In this document: one piece after another, positions 43,246-51,494 of the stretch
Layout of the letters: the number at the start of each line of letters is the position of its first letter
How positions within the stretch are numbered: the stretch's first letter is position 1
Assembly: GCA_934445015.1 (NCBI GenBank)
Contig: CAKSDJ010000006.1
Location: forward strand, 1-52,744
Length of the DNA stretch: 52,744 nucleotides
Origin: an uncultured Eubacteriales bacterium
Lineage (GTDB): Bacteria; Bacillota; Clostridia; Oscillospirales; Acutalibacteraceae
Reading direction: 5' to 3'
The notes under the pieces: model-generated
Database searches by the model: none
Told to the model about the DNA's origin: nothing
The model's input: only the letters and a program-made list of their open reading frames with translations
Program-made: the position numbers and the translations under genes

Positions 43246-46200
43246 TTATTCTGTTTTTTTCTTTCTTAAAATTGCAATCGCTAACGCCTCGATACCTGCG
43301 GCAAACAACGGGAACAAAAACAACAAATCATTTGATGCGCCTGTTTTAGGCGATTGAGCGGTATTGTCGGTACCGCCGGCAGGTTTAGCAGACGTTTTGT
43401 CGCCGCCTTGCGCCGCTTTGATTTCAAACTCAGTGCTGCACTCACCGTCATTGTAAACAATTGTCAAAGTGTGCTTGCCGATTGAGAGAGTGTTTAGGTA
43501 ATCTTTTTTCAGCGTGATGACCGTAGAGCCGGATACGGCAGTGTACTTATCCGCTTCAATGAGCGTGCCATCAACTTTAACACCGGTGAATTTTGAGAAG
43601 TCTCCGTTTGCAACAAACTTCAGCGTACCGTCGCTGTTTTGCGCCCAAGCGCCGTTTGGACTCTCGGTAATTTTATAATCAGGCGCCTGACCGGATGCCT
43701 GCGGCGTCATGGTAAGGTCGGTGTAAGCCCAAAAAGTGTACATTCTTCCGCTTGAATCGTAGTCGGGATCCACATTAACGAGCTTATAACTATAAAGCGT
43801 ACCGTTAATTTTTATCTTGGTATCAGCAGTAAAATGATAGCCGTCTTTTGCCTTGAAATACAAAATATACTGATAGGTTTCGCCGCTTTCAAAAACCGTG
43901 ATATGCTTTTCATAGGCATCATCAAAGAATTCGGCGGAGTTTACACCGGCTCCGTCCTTGGTCTCCCAGCATTCAAACTGGTAGATATATGGGGCGTTTT
44001 CGGGAGTCTTTCCGGTAAAGGTGGGCTTATCACCGTCTTTAAAATTGATGGTAGCACCCTGAATTTCTACCACGTCGATTTTTTGCCACGACTTTACCGG
44101 GGTCGGCGTCATGGTCAAAACATTGCTGAACCAAATAGTTTCGCCGCTATCATCTACATTTATCTGATCGGGCGTCAGAGTAATCTCCGTGCCGTTGATA
44201 TAAAGCTTTGTATTTTTATCAAAGCGGTAGCCCTCTTCAAGCCCTAAATCGGAAATCTTGAAATATACGCCGTAGGTATAGCTCTTGCCGTCTTCAAAAG
44301 CCGTGATGAGCTTGCCGTTGTAGCGCATGTTCCAGAATTTGCTGGAGGTAATGCCGTAACCGCTGCCGTCGTCGGCGTCCCAACGCTGATGATCGGTGTC
44401 AACGAAGGGGTCAACAACGCCGGTGCTGAAACGCGGCTTATCTCCGGCATCAAAATCGATGACCGCATCCAAGCGGATTGATTCAACGACCTGACCTGGG
44501 CGCGTCTCTGTTCCGTAGGTGATAAGGCAGGTCTTGCCGTCATCCAACACATTGACCCATGAGCCGAAGGGCAGCACCTGCCCATTCAATGTTACATTAT
44601 TGTTGCTTAAATTGTTGTCAAAGGTATAGCCGTCTTTTGCCCGAAGTCTTACGGAATATTGATATCTTCCACCCTTTTCAAAGGTATTGAACCGAGCATC
44701 GCCGTCCGAATAGCGGCTATCGTCGGAATACCAGTAAGCAACAGTGGTTATCGTGTCGTTGGCAACCTTTACCCGTTTTCCCCAGGATTCATAGAGAATA
44801 TCGTATTTGTCCTGCTCGGAGCCTGCTCGTATTGCTGTGGGCTGTGCGGCATCGCCGGGCTGATAGTTGAGCTTGATATTTTCGATATCGACAGAGGTGA
44901 TAGCATCGGTCTGTTTGGTGGGCGTAATCGTTTTAATGGACGGGATATACATGGAACCGCCGACAAAAGGTGCCGATACTCTTTGGCCGTTTACTGTAAC
45001 TACGGTTTCGCTACTGAATGAGTACCCGTCTTTCGGCTTCAGCATAATGGAATATACATATTTTTTGCCGTTTTCAAATTTCGTAATGGTCGGCAGAGAA
45101 CCGTGCGAACCGTTATCGGAATACCATGCGGCAACGGGTTGGTTGTTTTCAAATTGCTGCCAGCACTCGTAGGCTATTTCATATTTATCTGTATCAGCCT
45201 CTGCGACCAGTGCGGTTGCCTGCGGTGTATCACCCGGCTGATAGTTGAATTTCGCATTTTCAATCGTTGCCGCTGTGATAGAGGTAGGGGTTGCAGTGGG
45301 CGTCCAATGTGCTTTCAGGGTAATATTAGCGGCGACATTTGAATCAAAGGTATACTGCATATCTCCAAGATACCACCCTACAAAATCATATCCGTTCTTT
45401 TTAGGGTCGGTGGGCCTAACAGCCGGAGCATTCCGCAGCTTCTGCTCGAACACGGCGCTGCCGCCGTCAGAATCAAAGGTCACAGTAAATTCATCAAAGG
45501 AATAAGGGAATGCGCCGCAGTCCTCAAAAGTTCCACCGGTCAAGGTGACCACGGCCTTATCGTTGCTGCCGTACACCGCCATACCAAGTCCGCCCAGGTC
45601 TACCTTGCAGCTTTTTATCGTGCCGTCGGTCATGGTGAAATGACCGTCTCGATAAATATTTACCGCTCCGCCGTTGGTGCCGGCAGAGCAATTCTGAATA
45701 ACACCGCCGTTTAACTCAAAGGCACCGCTCTGCTTAATAAATACCGCGCCGCCGTCATCGTCGGCTCTGCAACCGCCGATGGTGCCGCCGTTCATAATGA
45801 AAGTACAGCCACTGCCAATGTCCACCGCGCCGGCATCATCGCCGGCTTTGCAGTCCATAATTGCACCGCCGTTCATAATGAACTTACCATATTTAATCGG
45901 CGTTTCCGTTACACCGGTGTTGGAAACATCCACCGCTCCGCCGTCACCGTCGGTCTTGCAGTTCACGATACTGCCGCTATCCAGGGTCAGCGTACCGCCA
46001 TTGACATTAAATCCGCAGTTTTTGTTCTGCCCGTCGATCTTGCCGCCGGTGCCGCTGTCCTTTACCGTCAGGTTTCCGCTGCTGTGTACCCAAATGATAT
46101 CCTCATTTGTAGAACTACAGTTTAGGGTATATCCATTAAGATCAAGAGTTACAGTGCGCTCCACATCGAGTTCCTCAGTGATTTCAATGTTTCCGCCTAA

Positions 46201-46362
46201 CTTGATTTCCGAACAGTCCGCATTTTCAAGTGCCGCTTTCAGTTCCGCCTCATTGCTGACCGTTGAATTTGCCGCAAAAGCCGTGAAAGGCACAAGCGAC
46301 AGCAGCATACACAGCGCGAGCAGTGCTGTCAGCAGTTTTGTTTTTAGGGTTATTTTTTGCAT
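43246..46362 (-). CDS. Large repeat-rich surface protein with sortase-type anchor
   Basis: 1038 residues. A signal peptide (1-30, ending AFA) is followed by a right-handed beta-helix region (about 60-285) with five or six repeats such as FIMNGGTIGGC and GGAVFI. Then comes an InlB/Listeria-Bacteroides type repeat (about 292-350, with FDSDGG and GYDFVGWY). Four tandem units of about 120-135 residues start near 357, 486, 624 and 760; each has an IEN/INYQPGD-like opening, a W near the middle, a KDGYxF block and a VNG block. An Ig-like domain (about 900-985) precedes SPKTG (1004-1008), a hydrophobic stretch and RKKKTE. SPKTG deviates from LPXTG, and no sortase gene is in the window. An adhesin role is likely; the ligand is unknown. 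ggagc precedes ATG 46362. Confidence 0.85.
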   Translation of the reverse strand: MQKITLKTKLLTALLALCMLLSLVPFTAFAANSTVSNEAELKAALENADCSEIKLGGNIEITEELDVERTVTLDLNGYTLNCSSTNEDIIWVHSSGNLTVKDSGTGGKIDGQNKNCGFNVNGGTLTLDSGSIVNCKTDGDGGAVDVSNTGVTETPIKYGKFIMNGGAIMDCKAGDDAGAVDIGSGCTFIMNGGTIGGCRADDDGGAVFIKQSGAFELNGGVIQNCSAGTNGGAVNIYRDGHFTMTDGTIKSCKVDLGGLGMAVYGSNDKAVVTLTGGTFEDCGAFPYSFDEFTVTFDSDGGSAVFEQKLRNAPAVRPTDPKKNGYDFVGWYLGDMQYTFDSNVAANITLKAHWTPTATPTSITAATIENAKFNYQPGDTPQATALVAEADTDKYEIAYECWQQFENNQPVAAWYSDNGSHGSLPTITKFENGKKYVYSIMLKPKDGYSFSSETVVTVNGQRVSAPFVGGSMYIPSIKTITPTKQTDAITSVDIENIKLNYQPGDAAQPTAIRAGSEQDKYDILYESWGKRVKVANDTITTVAYWYSDDSRYSDGDARFNTFEKGGRYQYSVRLRAKDGYTFDNNLSNNNVTLNGQVLPFGSWVNVLDDGKTCLITYGTETRPGQVVESIRLDAVIDFDAGDKPRFSTGVVDPFVDTDHQRWDADDGSGYGITSSKFWNMRYNGKLITAFEDGKSYTYGVYFKISDLGLEEGYRFDKNTKLYINGTEITLTPDQINVDDSGETIWFSNVLTMTPTPVKSWQKIDVVEIQGATINFKDGDKPTFTGKTPENAPYIYQFECWETKDGAGVNSAEFFDDAYEKHITVFESGETYQYILYFKAKDGYHFTADTKIKINGTLYSYKLVNVDPDYDSSGRMYTFWAYTDLTMTPQASGQAPDYKITESPNGAWAQNSDGTLKFVANGDFSKFTGVKVDGTLIEADKYTAVSGSTVITLKKDYLNTLSIGKHTLTIVYNDGECSTEFEIKAAQGGDKTSAKPAGGTDNTAQSPKTGASNDLLFLFPLFAAGIEALAIAILRKKKTE

Positions 46363-46415
46363 GATTTGCTCCTTTCTGCAGCCATAGCCGCATATAAAAT
46401 AGCGATGTTGTGGTT

Positions 46416-47885
46416 TTAGTAATCCAACTCATCGTAACTAAACTTAAAATCAGTAATCTTAGGACTGCTCCATGTGGTAAAGTCAATCTCCTCAGACGGT
46501 ATTGTCAGAGTATAAAAAGAAGCGTTGCCGTTTACTATAAGCCACTCCGTATCAAAGTTCTTGGCAAATAACTGTCTGTCGCCGTCAGCGACCTTAAGAT
46601 CAACGTTTGTAAGTCCGACATCTTTGTTTGTGCCGTTGGATATATAAAGTGTTACCTGAACGTTGTTGTTTATGTCCATATACATTTCAGTAACCTTACA
46701 CATCACGGCGTCGTCATAGAATATCATTGTATTTATAAGGTCAAACGGGATAAAGAATTTTGCCCAGGCGTAGCCCTGCTCCTTTGCCTCAAGGCCGTAA
46801 GGAGAAAATCCCGCATTATCGTAGTCCGATTGCAGCCGTGAACGCACATCATCGTTCCATTCAATCTTCCAGCCGTCGTTTCCGCGAGTCATAATTGCAG
46901 ACAGATAGACCGATTTTTCATTTTCAGCCGGATAATTCGCAGGTATCTGATAATACAGCGCCGTAAACCATACGCTGTCGCTGTTTTGTGCCGCTATGGC
47001 TATAAGGCTTTTTTCGTATTTTTTAAAGGTGTCATACGAAGTATTATAGTATTGATCGATGACCGAGCTTTCGGTGTTGCGGAACAGTTTTCCAAAATTA
47101 TTTTTGTCTTTTCCGGCGTACTCTATGAGTTTATCGGTTAACTGTTTTGCCGCATCTTTAATATCGGTATCTCCGCTGACGATCACATCGCCGCTGTCAG
47201 GCTTTGTCGTTTTGTTATCAGACGCAGCATCGGCATTGGATTTTGTATCGGACTTTGAATTATCGTCTTTGTCTATACTGTCGGTTTGCGAAATATTGTT
47301 TTTTGGGTTGCTGCCGTCTATTACGCCGTAAAGAGTCGGTACACCAAGGTTTGCAAGAATGCAGATAACCAACCCACAGGATATAAGACCGCTTGCAAAT
47401 GCGGCAAGTCCCTTGCCGTTTCTTTCAGGATTTTTGCCCTTTGTCATGGCGTTTTTAATGCTGAGCAGCATTGACTTTTCGCCGAATACCGCCGATACAA
47501 ACAACAGTACCGCAAGTGCAAGCACAAAGGCGTATGGCAAAAGCAGTGAAATTACTATTGCGGCAATAAAGAACCACAGCGCAGGCGGTTTTAACCTTAC
47601 CATATTGCCGAGTACAGCTTTAAGCCGTTTTCCTATTCCTCCGCGCCTGATTTCGGTAATCAGATTGTTTACAGCAGTTATGAGAAAATAGAAAAACAGT
47701 GCGGCAAATATCTGATTTAAAGTGTTATTTTGTGAAAACAGGGTACTTGCAAAAAACGCTGTAATAATTGCCGAGGCAAGCGACATCACCAATTTCACAA
47801 TTAAGGACGGAATAAACTTTTTGCCTTCATAAGAGCGAAGCATTCCGTAAAGTGCGTTTGTGAGGATCTCTTTTATCTTTTTCAT
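46416..47885 (-). CDS. Polytopic membrane protein with large extracytoplasmic domain, unknown
   Basis: 489 residues, unrecognised. The first half holds about five membrane helices (near 28-46, 55-75, 98-115, 117-135 and 158-180), with a basic loop EIRRGGIGKRLK on the inner side. A low-complexity linker rich in Asp, Ser, Lys and Asn (about 190-240) joins a globular C-terminal domain (about 240-489) that should be outside, with YYNTSYDTFKKYEKSLI and WFTALYYQIP. There is no signal peptide. It lies between the tail-anchored protein and the large repeat protein in one operon (11 and 53 bases apart). A role in export or anchoring of its neighbours is a guess. Confidence 0.75.
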   Translation of the reverse strand: MKKIKEILTNALYGMLRSYEGKKFIPSLIVKLVMSLASAIITAFFASTLFSQNNTLNQIFAALFFYFLITAVNNLITEIRRGGIGKRLKAVLGNMVRLKPPALWFFIAAIVISLLLPYAFVLALAVLLFVSAVFGEKSMLLSIKNAMTKGKNPERNGKGLAAFASGLISCGLVICILANLGVPTLYGVIDGSNPKNNISQTDSIDKDDNSKSDTKSNADAASDNKTTKPDSGDVIVSGDTDIKDAAKQLTDKLIEYAGKDKNNFGKLFRNTESSVIDQYYNTSYDTFKKYEKSLIAIAAQNSDSVWFTALYYQIPANYPAENEKSVYLSAIMTRGNDGWKIEWNDDVRSRLQSDYDNAGFSPYGLEAKEQGYAWAKFFIPFDLINTMIFYDDAVMCKVTEMYMDINNNVQVTLYISNGTNKDVGLTNVDLKVADGDRQLFAKNFDTEWLIVNGNASFYTLTIPSEEIDFTTWSSPKITDFKFSYDELDY

Positions 47886-47896
47886 AGTATTTCACC

Positions 47897-48652
47897 TCAC
47901 AGTACTGCTTTCAGCACGGCAACAATGACCGCCGCACAGATATTGACAAGCAACGCGATACCGATACCGCGAATAACTCTTTTTGTCGACGGTTTATCAG
48001 GCTGTTCCTGTTCTTTTTCATCTTCCGGCAGTTCAAAGCCTGTTTCACCGGTCAGCATCTTTGCTATGTGCTCTTTGTTTTTCTCGGTCTTTGCAAAGGA
48101 ATGAATGTACACACTTTCTTTTTCCTCTGTCTTGTCAAACAGACTGCCGAAAAATGCGTAACCCTCTTCGGCGTTTGTTACCGTAACGCTGCGTTTGCAT
48201 TTGCTGTCACGGTACTGCGCGCTGAGCACGCCGCTTTCCAGTGCTGAATTCATCGCCGCAATAAGATACTGCTTTGCGATTTCATAGGAAACAGGACCCA
48301 CAACGGTCAATTCTCCGTGCTTGGCGTTCATCATCAGCCATGCACCGTCAAACGGGATAAAATATACATCCGAGCTGCCGCTTTCTTCTTTAAGCTCTGC
48401 GTGCAGGCATTTTTCGGACGCAAATAACGCTTTTATAAAAGCGCTTATTTCCTTTGCGGGTTTTAATTCATCGTCTGCTAAACCTAATTCTTTGAGGATT
48501 TTGTCGGTCTCGCTCAAAATATCGGTGGGTAAGCCTTTTATAAGCGCTTCGGTATCAGGAGCGATCTCGTTCATCGGCGATATATTGCTGTATTCAAAAC
48601 CGCCCATCTCGCCGAGCCGTTTTATCATAAGATAGTTCAGTGTAAATTTCAT
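47897..48652 (-). CDS. Tail-anchored protein of unknown function
   Basis: 251 residues with no signal peptide. The soluble part (about 1-205) is of mixed alpha/beta character, with segments such as SSDVYFIPFDGAWLMMNAK and ELTVVGPVSYEIAKQYLIAA. An acidic linker (EDEKEQEQ) leads to a basic stop-transfer (STKRVIRG) and one C-terminal helix, IGIALLVNICAAVIVAVL, so the bulk should face the cytoplasm. Its start overlaps the stop of the upstream 853-residue gene by four bases (ATGA), which implies coupled translation. I do not recognise the family. Confidence 0.75.
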   Translation of the reverse strand: MKFTLNYLMIKRLGEMGGFEYSNISPMNEIAPDTEALIKGLPTDILSETDKILKELGLADDELKPAKEISAFIKALFASEKCLHAELKEESGSSDVYFIPFDGAWLMMNAKHGELTVVGPVSYEIAKQYLIAAMNSALESGVLSAQYRDSKCKRSVTVTNAEEGYAFFGSLFDKTEEKESVYIHSFAKTEKNKEHIAKMLTGETGFELPEDEKEQEQPDKPSTKRVIRGIGIALLVNICAAVIVAVLKAVL

Positions 48653-51210
48653 TTTGCTCCCCCTTTACCGATATAAAACCGCAAAATCAGATTACGGTAA
48701 TTTTCAAGCTGTTTTTCAGCAAAGGCATTGCCTTTTATCAGCGTATCTTCGGCTGTATCTCCAAAGCCCATCAGGAACTCGCCTATACCCATACCTTCTT
48801 CGCCGAATACTGCGTTGTAGAGGTCGCCGTTGTTCTTTGCAAGCAGAATATCTTCGGCGTCTACAAGGTTTTTGATATTATCGCCGTAAGCACCGCTCAT
48901 CATTTTATCTGCAAGCTCGCCGTAACTCATTGCCTTACCGCCGAAAACGGTATCCATAACGCCCTCGGCACGGGTGTCGGACGAAGCGGTGTGCGCAAGG
49001 TCAAGGAAGTAATCAAATAGATTTTCGGCGTTGTTGCCGGCGTTTACCATATCCGCTGCCGCGCTTCCTTTGAATATCTCCGAGGTCGCTATATCCCATA
49101 TTGCAAGGTTGGGGTCCGCCTTTGTTGCCTTGCCTATAATCTGCCCTGCACCAAAAGAACCGGCACCTCTTACAAGCGCTTCTCTTAAGTTTCCGGTTTC
49201 TCCATATACATCGGCGGCCTTCTGCAACGCCTTTGAAACACCAACACCGGCATCAAAAAGTTCGCCGTATTTGCCGAATTTGTCAAAGAATTGCAGACTC
49301 GACAGTTTATCCAAATCATCAAGTATACTTCTGTTTTTATCTGCCGCCTTAAGCATTTTGTTGTAATCAACGGTGATAAGTCCCCAGCACGTTTTGAATT
49401 TCAGCGAATCGGAATCGGGCATCCGATCATATTTACCGCCCGAAAATCCGAGGGTCGATAACAGAAACAACAGCAGCAAAAATGCCGTGCCGCCCATACT
49501 GAGTAAAGTTTTAAGCCAGTTAATGGGATCCTTAATAAGATCTTCAAATCTCACGCCGTCGTATTCACCGAGTCTGCCGTGTGTGGAGTCGTCCACATCC
49601 TTGTCGGTAGAAGCAAGGCTTCCTTTATAGTCGCCGCTGCTTTTAAGATTCCAGTGTGAGGTGTAAGTTTTTACTTCGCCACTCATCATAGCAACGGTGT
49701 CGCCATAGGACTTGAAGTACGGTTTACCGTTATCATCAAGGGCAGGGGTCAGCGCGTCGTTTTTATTTATCAGAGTATCAAGCAGTTTATACGTTGTGCT
49801 GCCTTTCTTGGCATAAAGGGTCAGACCGAGTATTTTATCGTTGTCGGAAAGGTCGCTTAAATACTGAAAATCCTCCCAACTCTGATCTGTCATACCAATA
49901 TCGTAGTTGCCGAGTACCGTATCGTACCAGCCGAATGCGGTAAAATCGATAAACGTCATATTGTCGGGCAGCTTAATGTCACGGAGCGATATACAACCCT
50001 CAAACGCGCCCATTGCTATCCAGTCAAGTTTTGGCATTTCGGGTATGCTTTTAAGTGACACATCGTTCTGGAAAGCGTACTTTTCTATGTATTCAAGGTT
50101 CTTACAGCCCGAAATCTCTTCAAGGTTCACAGAGCTTAATCGCCTTATACAGGTGACATTGTCGTTGATATATACCTTTTTGAGGTTGTGATCCTCAATA
50201 TCTACGCCTATAACCTTTACCGTACCGTACAGCGGAATAGTGACAGTTTCCGGAACGGCAATCTCGGTTTTCTGCCCAACATAAGAAACATATCCGCAAA
50301 TCTCGCCGGTTTTATATTCAGCCATCAAGTCGGTTACAACCCATTCGCCGAGCATGGAATAATCATAGCCGTACCAGTGGGACGAATAATTGATACGCGG
50401 ACCTGCCAGCTGACCCTCCTGCTGGCGTTTCATGTAGTAGATACGGGTCATATCCTTTACCGTATCCCATGCAGGGTCATTGGCACTTGCAGGCTTGTTT
50501 ATCATTTCAGATATACCGGTATAGAAAAATTGATAAAACGCAAAAGCGCCGGGCATATCCCAGTGGGCAGTGGGATTATTTTCATCAGGCTTATTACCGG
50601 AAACGGTCGTCAGTGCCTTTCCGGAAGTTCCGACAAGGCACCCATTTTCGTCAACCTGAAACAGATCCGGCTGTTCTGTAATTGTTGAAGTACCAACTGT
50701 ATAATTTCTTTGTGGCGCATTATCCAAATCATCCTTCGGCGGATAGTAGTAGCCGTAGGACGCCATTCCGGCAACTGTATTGTTGGAAACAAACTCCATA
50801 TAGTCTTCAAGGGTATCTCCCATAGACGAGCCGTCGTCATATACTTCGCCATCACCGTCCCATTTGACGCCACCCTTCCATGTGGAGTAGCAGGTAGGAC
50901 AATAGTATGCAGATACATAGCGGAGTTTGTTTCCGACCTTTTCGATAATGCCCGGTACGGTATAACGTCCGTCGTCCTCAACTTCTACATAGTATTCAAT
51001 CATTTTGTCACCATGTCCGGAGCAGCGATAGTTGAGTCCCGGCACCTGGGCGGCATAGCTGTCGCAGAGACAATAATAATCTTCGGTGAGCACTGTTTGA
51101 CCGCTCTCTCGCGCCGACGCCGTCAGCGGCAAAAGTGACATTAGCGTAATTGCCGAAAGTGCAACTGACAACAGCCGTGCAATTGGTTTTAAATGTTTTT
51201 TACTTTTCAT
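48649..51210 (-). CDS. Exported membrane protein with BspA-type leucine-rich repeats
   Basis: 853 residues from ATG 51210, with aggagagg upstream; a GTG six bases earlier is too close to it. A signal peptide ends near 34 (TASA). Next comes a cysteine-rich part (CLCDSYAA, CSGHGD, CPTCYSTW) that may bind zinc. BspA-type leucine-rich repeats follow at about 340-450 (NLKKVYINDNVTCI, LEYIEKYAF, LDWIAMGAFEGCISLRDI). A membrane helix (GTAFLLLLFLLSTLGFSG) is near 590. The C-terminal 250 residues are helical, with a glycine- and alanine-rich part (GAGSFGAGQIIG), and would lie inside the cell. First gene of the four-gene minus-strand operon. Function unknown. Confidence 0.78.
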   Translation of the reverse strand: MKSKKHLKPIARLLSVALSAITLMSLLPLTASARESGQTVLTEDYYCLCDSYAAQVPGLNYRCSGHGDKMIEYYVEVEDDGRYTVPGIIEKVGNKLRYVSAYYCPTCYSTWKGGVKWDGDGEVYDDGSSMGDTLEDYMEFVSNNTVAGMASYGYYYPPKDDLDNAPQRNYTVGTSTITEQPDLFQVDENGCLVGTSGKALTTVSGNKPDENNPTAHWDMPGAFAFYQFFYTGISEMINKPASANDPAWDTVKDMTRIYYMKRQQEGQLAGPRINYSSHWYGYDYSMLGEWVVTDLMAEYKTGEICGYVSYVGQKTEIAVPETVTIPLYGTVKVIGVDIEDHNLKKVYINDNVTCIRRLSSVNLEEISGCKNLEYIEKYAFQNDVSLKSIPEMPKLDWIAMGAFEGCISLRDIKLPDNMTFIDFTAFGWYDTVLGNYDIGMTDQSWEDFQYLSDLSDNDKILGLTLYAKKGSTTYKLLDTLINKNDALTPALDDNGKPYFKSYGDTVAMMSGEVKTYTSHWNLKSSGDYKGSLASTDKDVDDSTHGRLGEYDGVRFEDLIKDPINWLKTLLSMGGTAFLLLLFLLSTLGFSGGKYDRMPDSDSLKFKTCWGLITVDYNKMLKAADKNRSILDDLDKLSSLQFFDKFGKYGELFDAGVGVSKALQKAADVYGETGNLREALVRGAGSFGAGQIIGKATKADPNLAIWDIATSEIFKGSAAADMVNAGNNAENLFDYFLDLAHTASSDTRAEGVMDTVFGGKAMSYGELADKMMSGAYGDNIKNLVDAEDILLAKNNGDLYNAVFGEEGMGIGEFLMGFGDTAEDTLIKGNAFAEKQLENYRNLILRFYIGKGGAK

Positions 51211-51230
51211 AAACACCTCTCCTGAAGTAT

Positions 51231-51259
51231 ATTATAACAGTTGCGGCTGTATACACTAA
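51231..51259 (-). promoter_or_regulatory. Promoter of the surface-protein operon
   Basis: On the minus strand TGT followed by TATAAT (51236-51231) forms an extended -10; the -35 (TTAGTG, 51259-51254) is weak. A second extended -10 (TGATATAAT) on the same strand ends at 51352, which would give a longer leader. Confidence 0.6.
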
Positions 51260-51386
51260 AAGGGTTAATCCACCCTTTCAATATGTCCGCAGAAATTTTC
51301 CCGATTTTATGCGGTTAAAAATGGTTTTTCGCTACTTTCACTTATATAAGAATTATATCATAATCCTTGTATGGAATTCAGCGCAA

Positions 51387-51416
51387 TTTCCGAAAAGTCA
51401 ATTGACTTTTCGGAAA
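51387..51416. promoter_or_regulatory. Perfect 30-base palindrome between divergent genes
   Basis: The half-site tttccgaaaagtcaa is followed by its exact reverse complement with no loop. Both flanking genes are transcribed away from it, so neither needs a terminator here. The rest of this 284-base gap holds the two promoters and AT-rich sequence with nothing else recognised. Confidence 0.6.
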
Positions 51417-51457
51417 ATTATTTTTGAAAAATACTTTAATTTATTATGTGAGTGATG

Positions 51458-51463
51458 TATAAT
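51458..51463 (+). promoter_or_regulatory. Predicted -10 box of the double helix-turn-helix gene
   Basis: TATAAT at 51458-51463; no convincing -35 at 17 bases. ATG 51495 follows 31 bases later behind ggag (51484-51487). Confidence 0.5.
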
Positions 51464-51494
51464 AATTTTAAATCAAAAAACACGGAGTGTAGTT

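Noticed and set aside
45500..46100. Possible CRISPR-like or tandem DNA repeat
   Set aside because: The periodicity is that of coding beta-helix repeats in the large surface protein; units vary in sequence and length and lack spacers.
47897..48652. Possible EspG-type secretion chaperone
   Set aside because: The resemblance is only a vague pattern of strands and helices; no ESX genes (WxG100, EccC) are nearby and the membrane tail is not a feature of EspG.
48649..51210. Polymorphic toxin or phage tail protein
   Set aside because: The glycine-rich C-terminal part is suggestive, but no toxin motif, immunity gene or phage gene is present.
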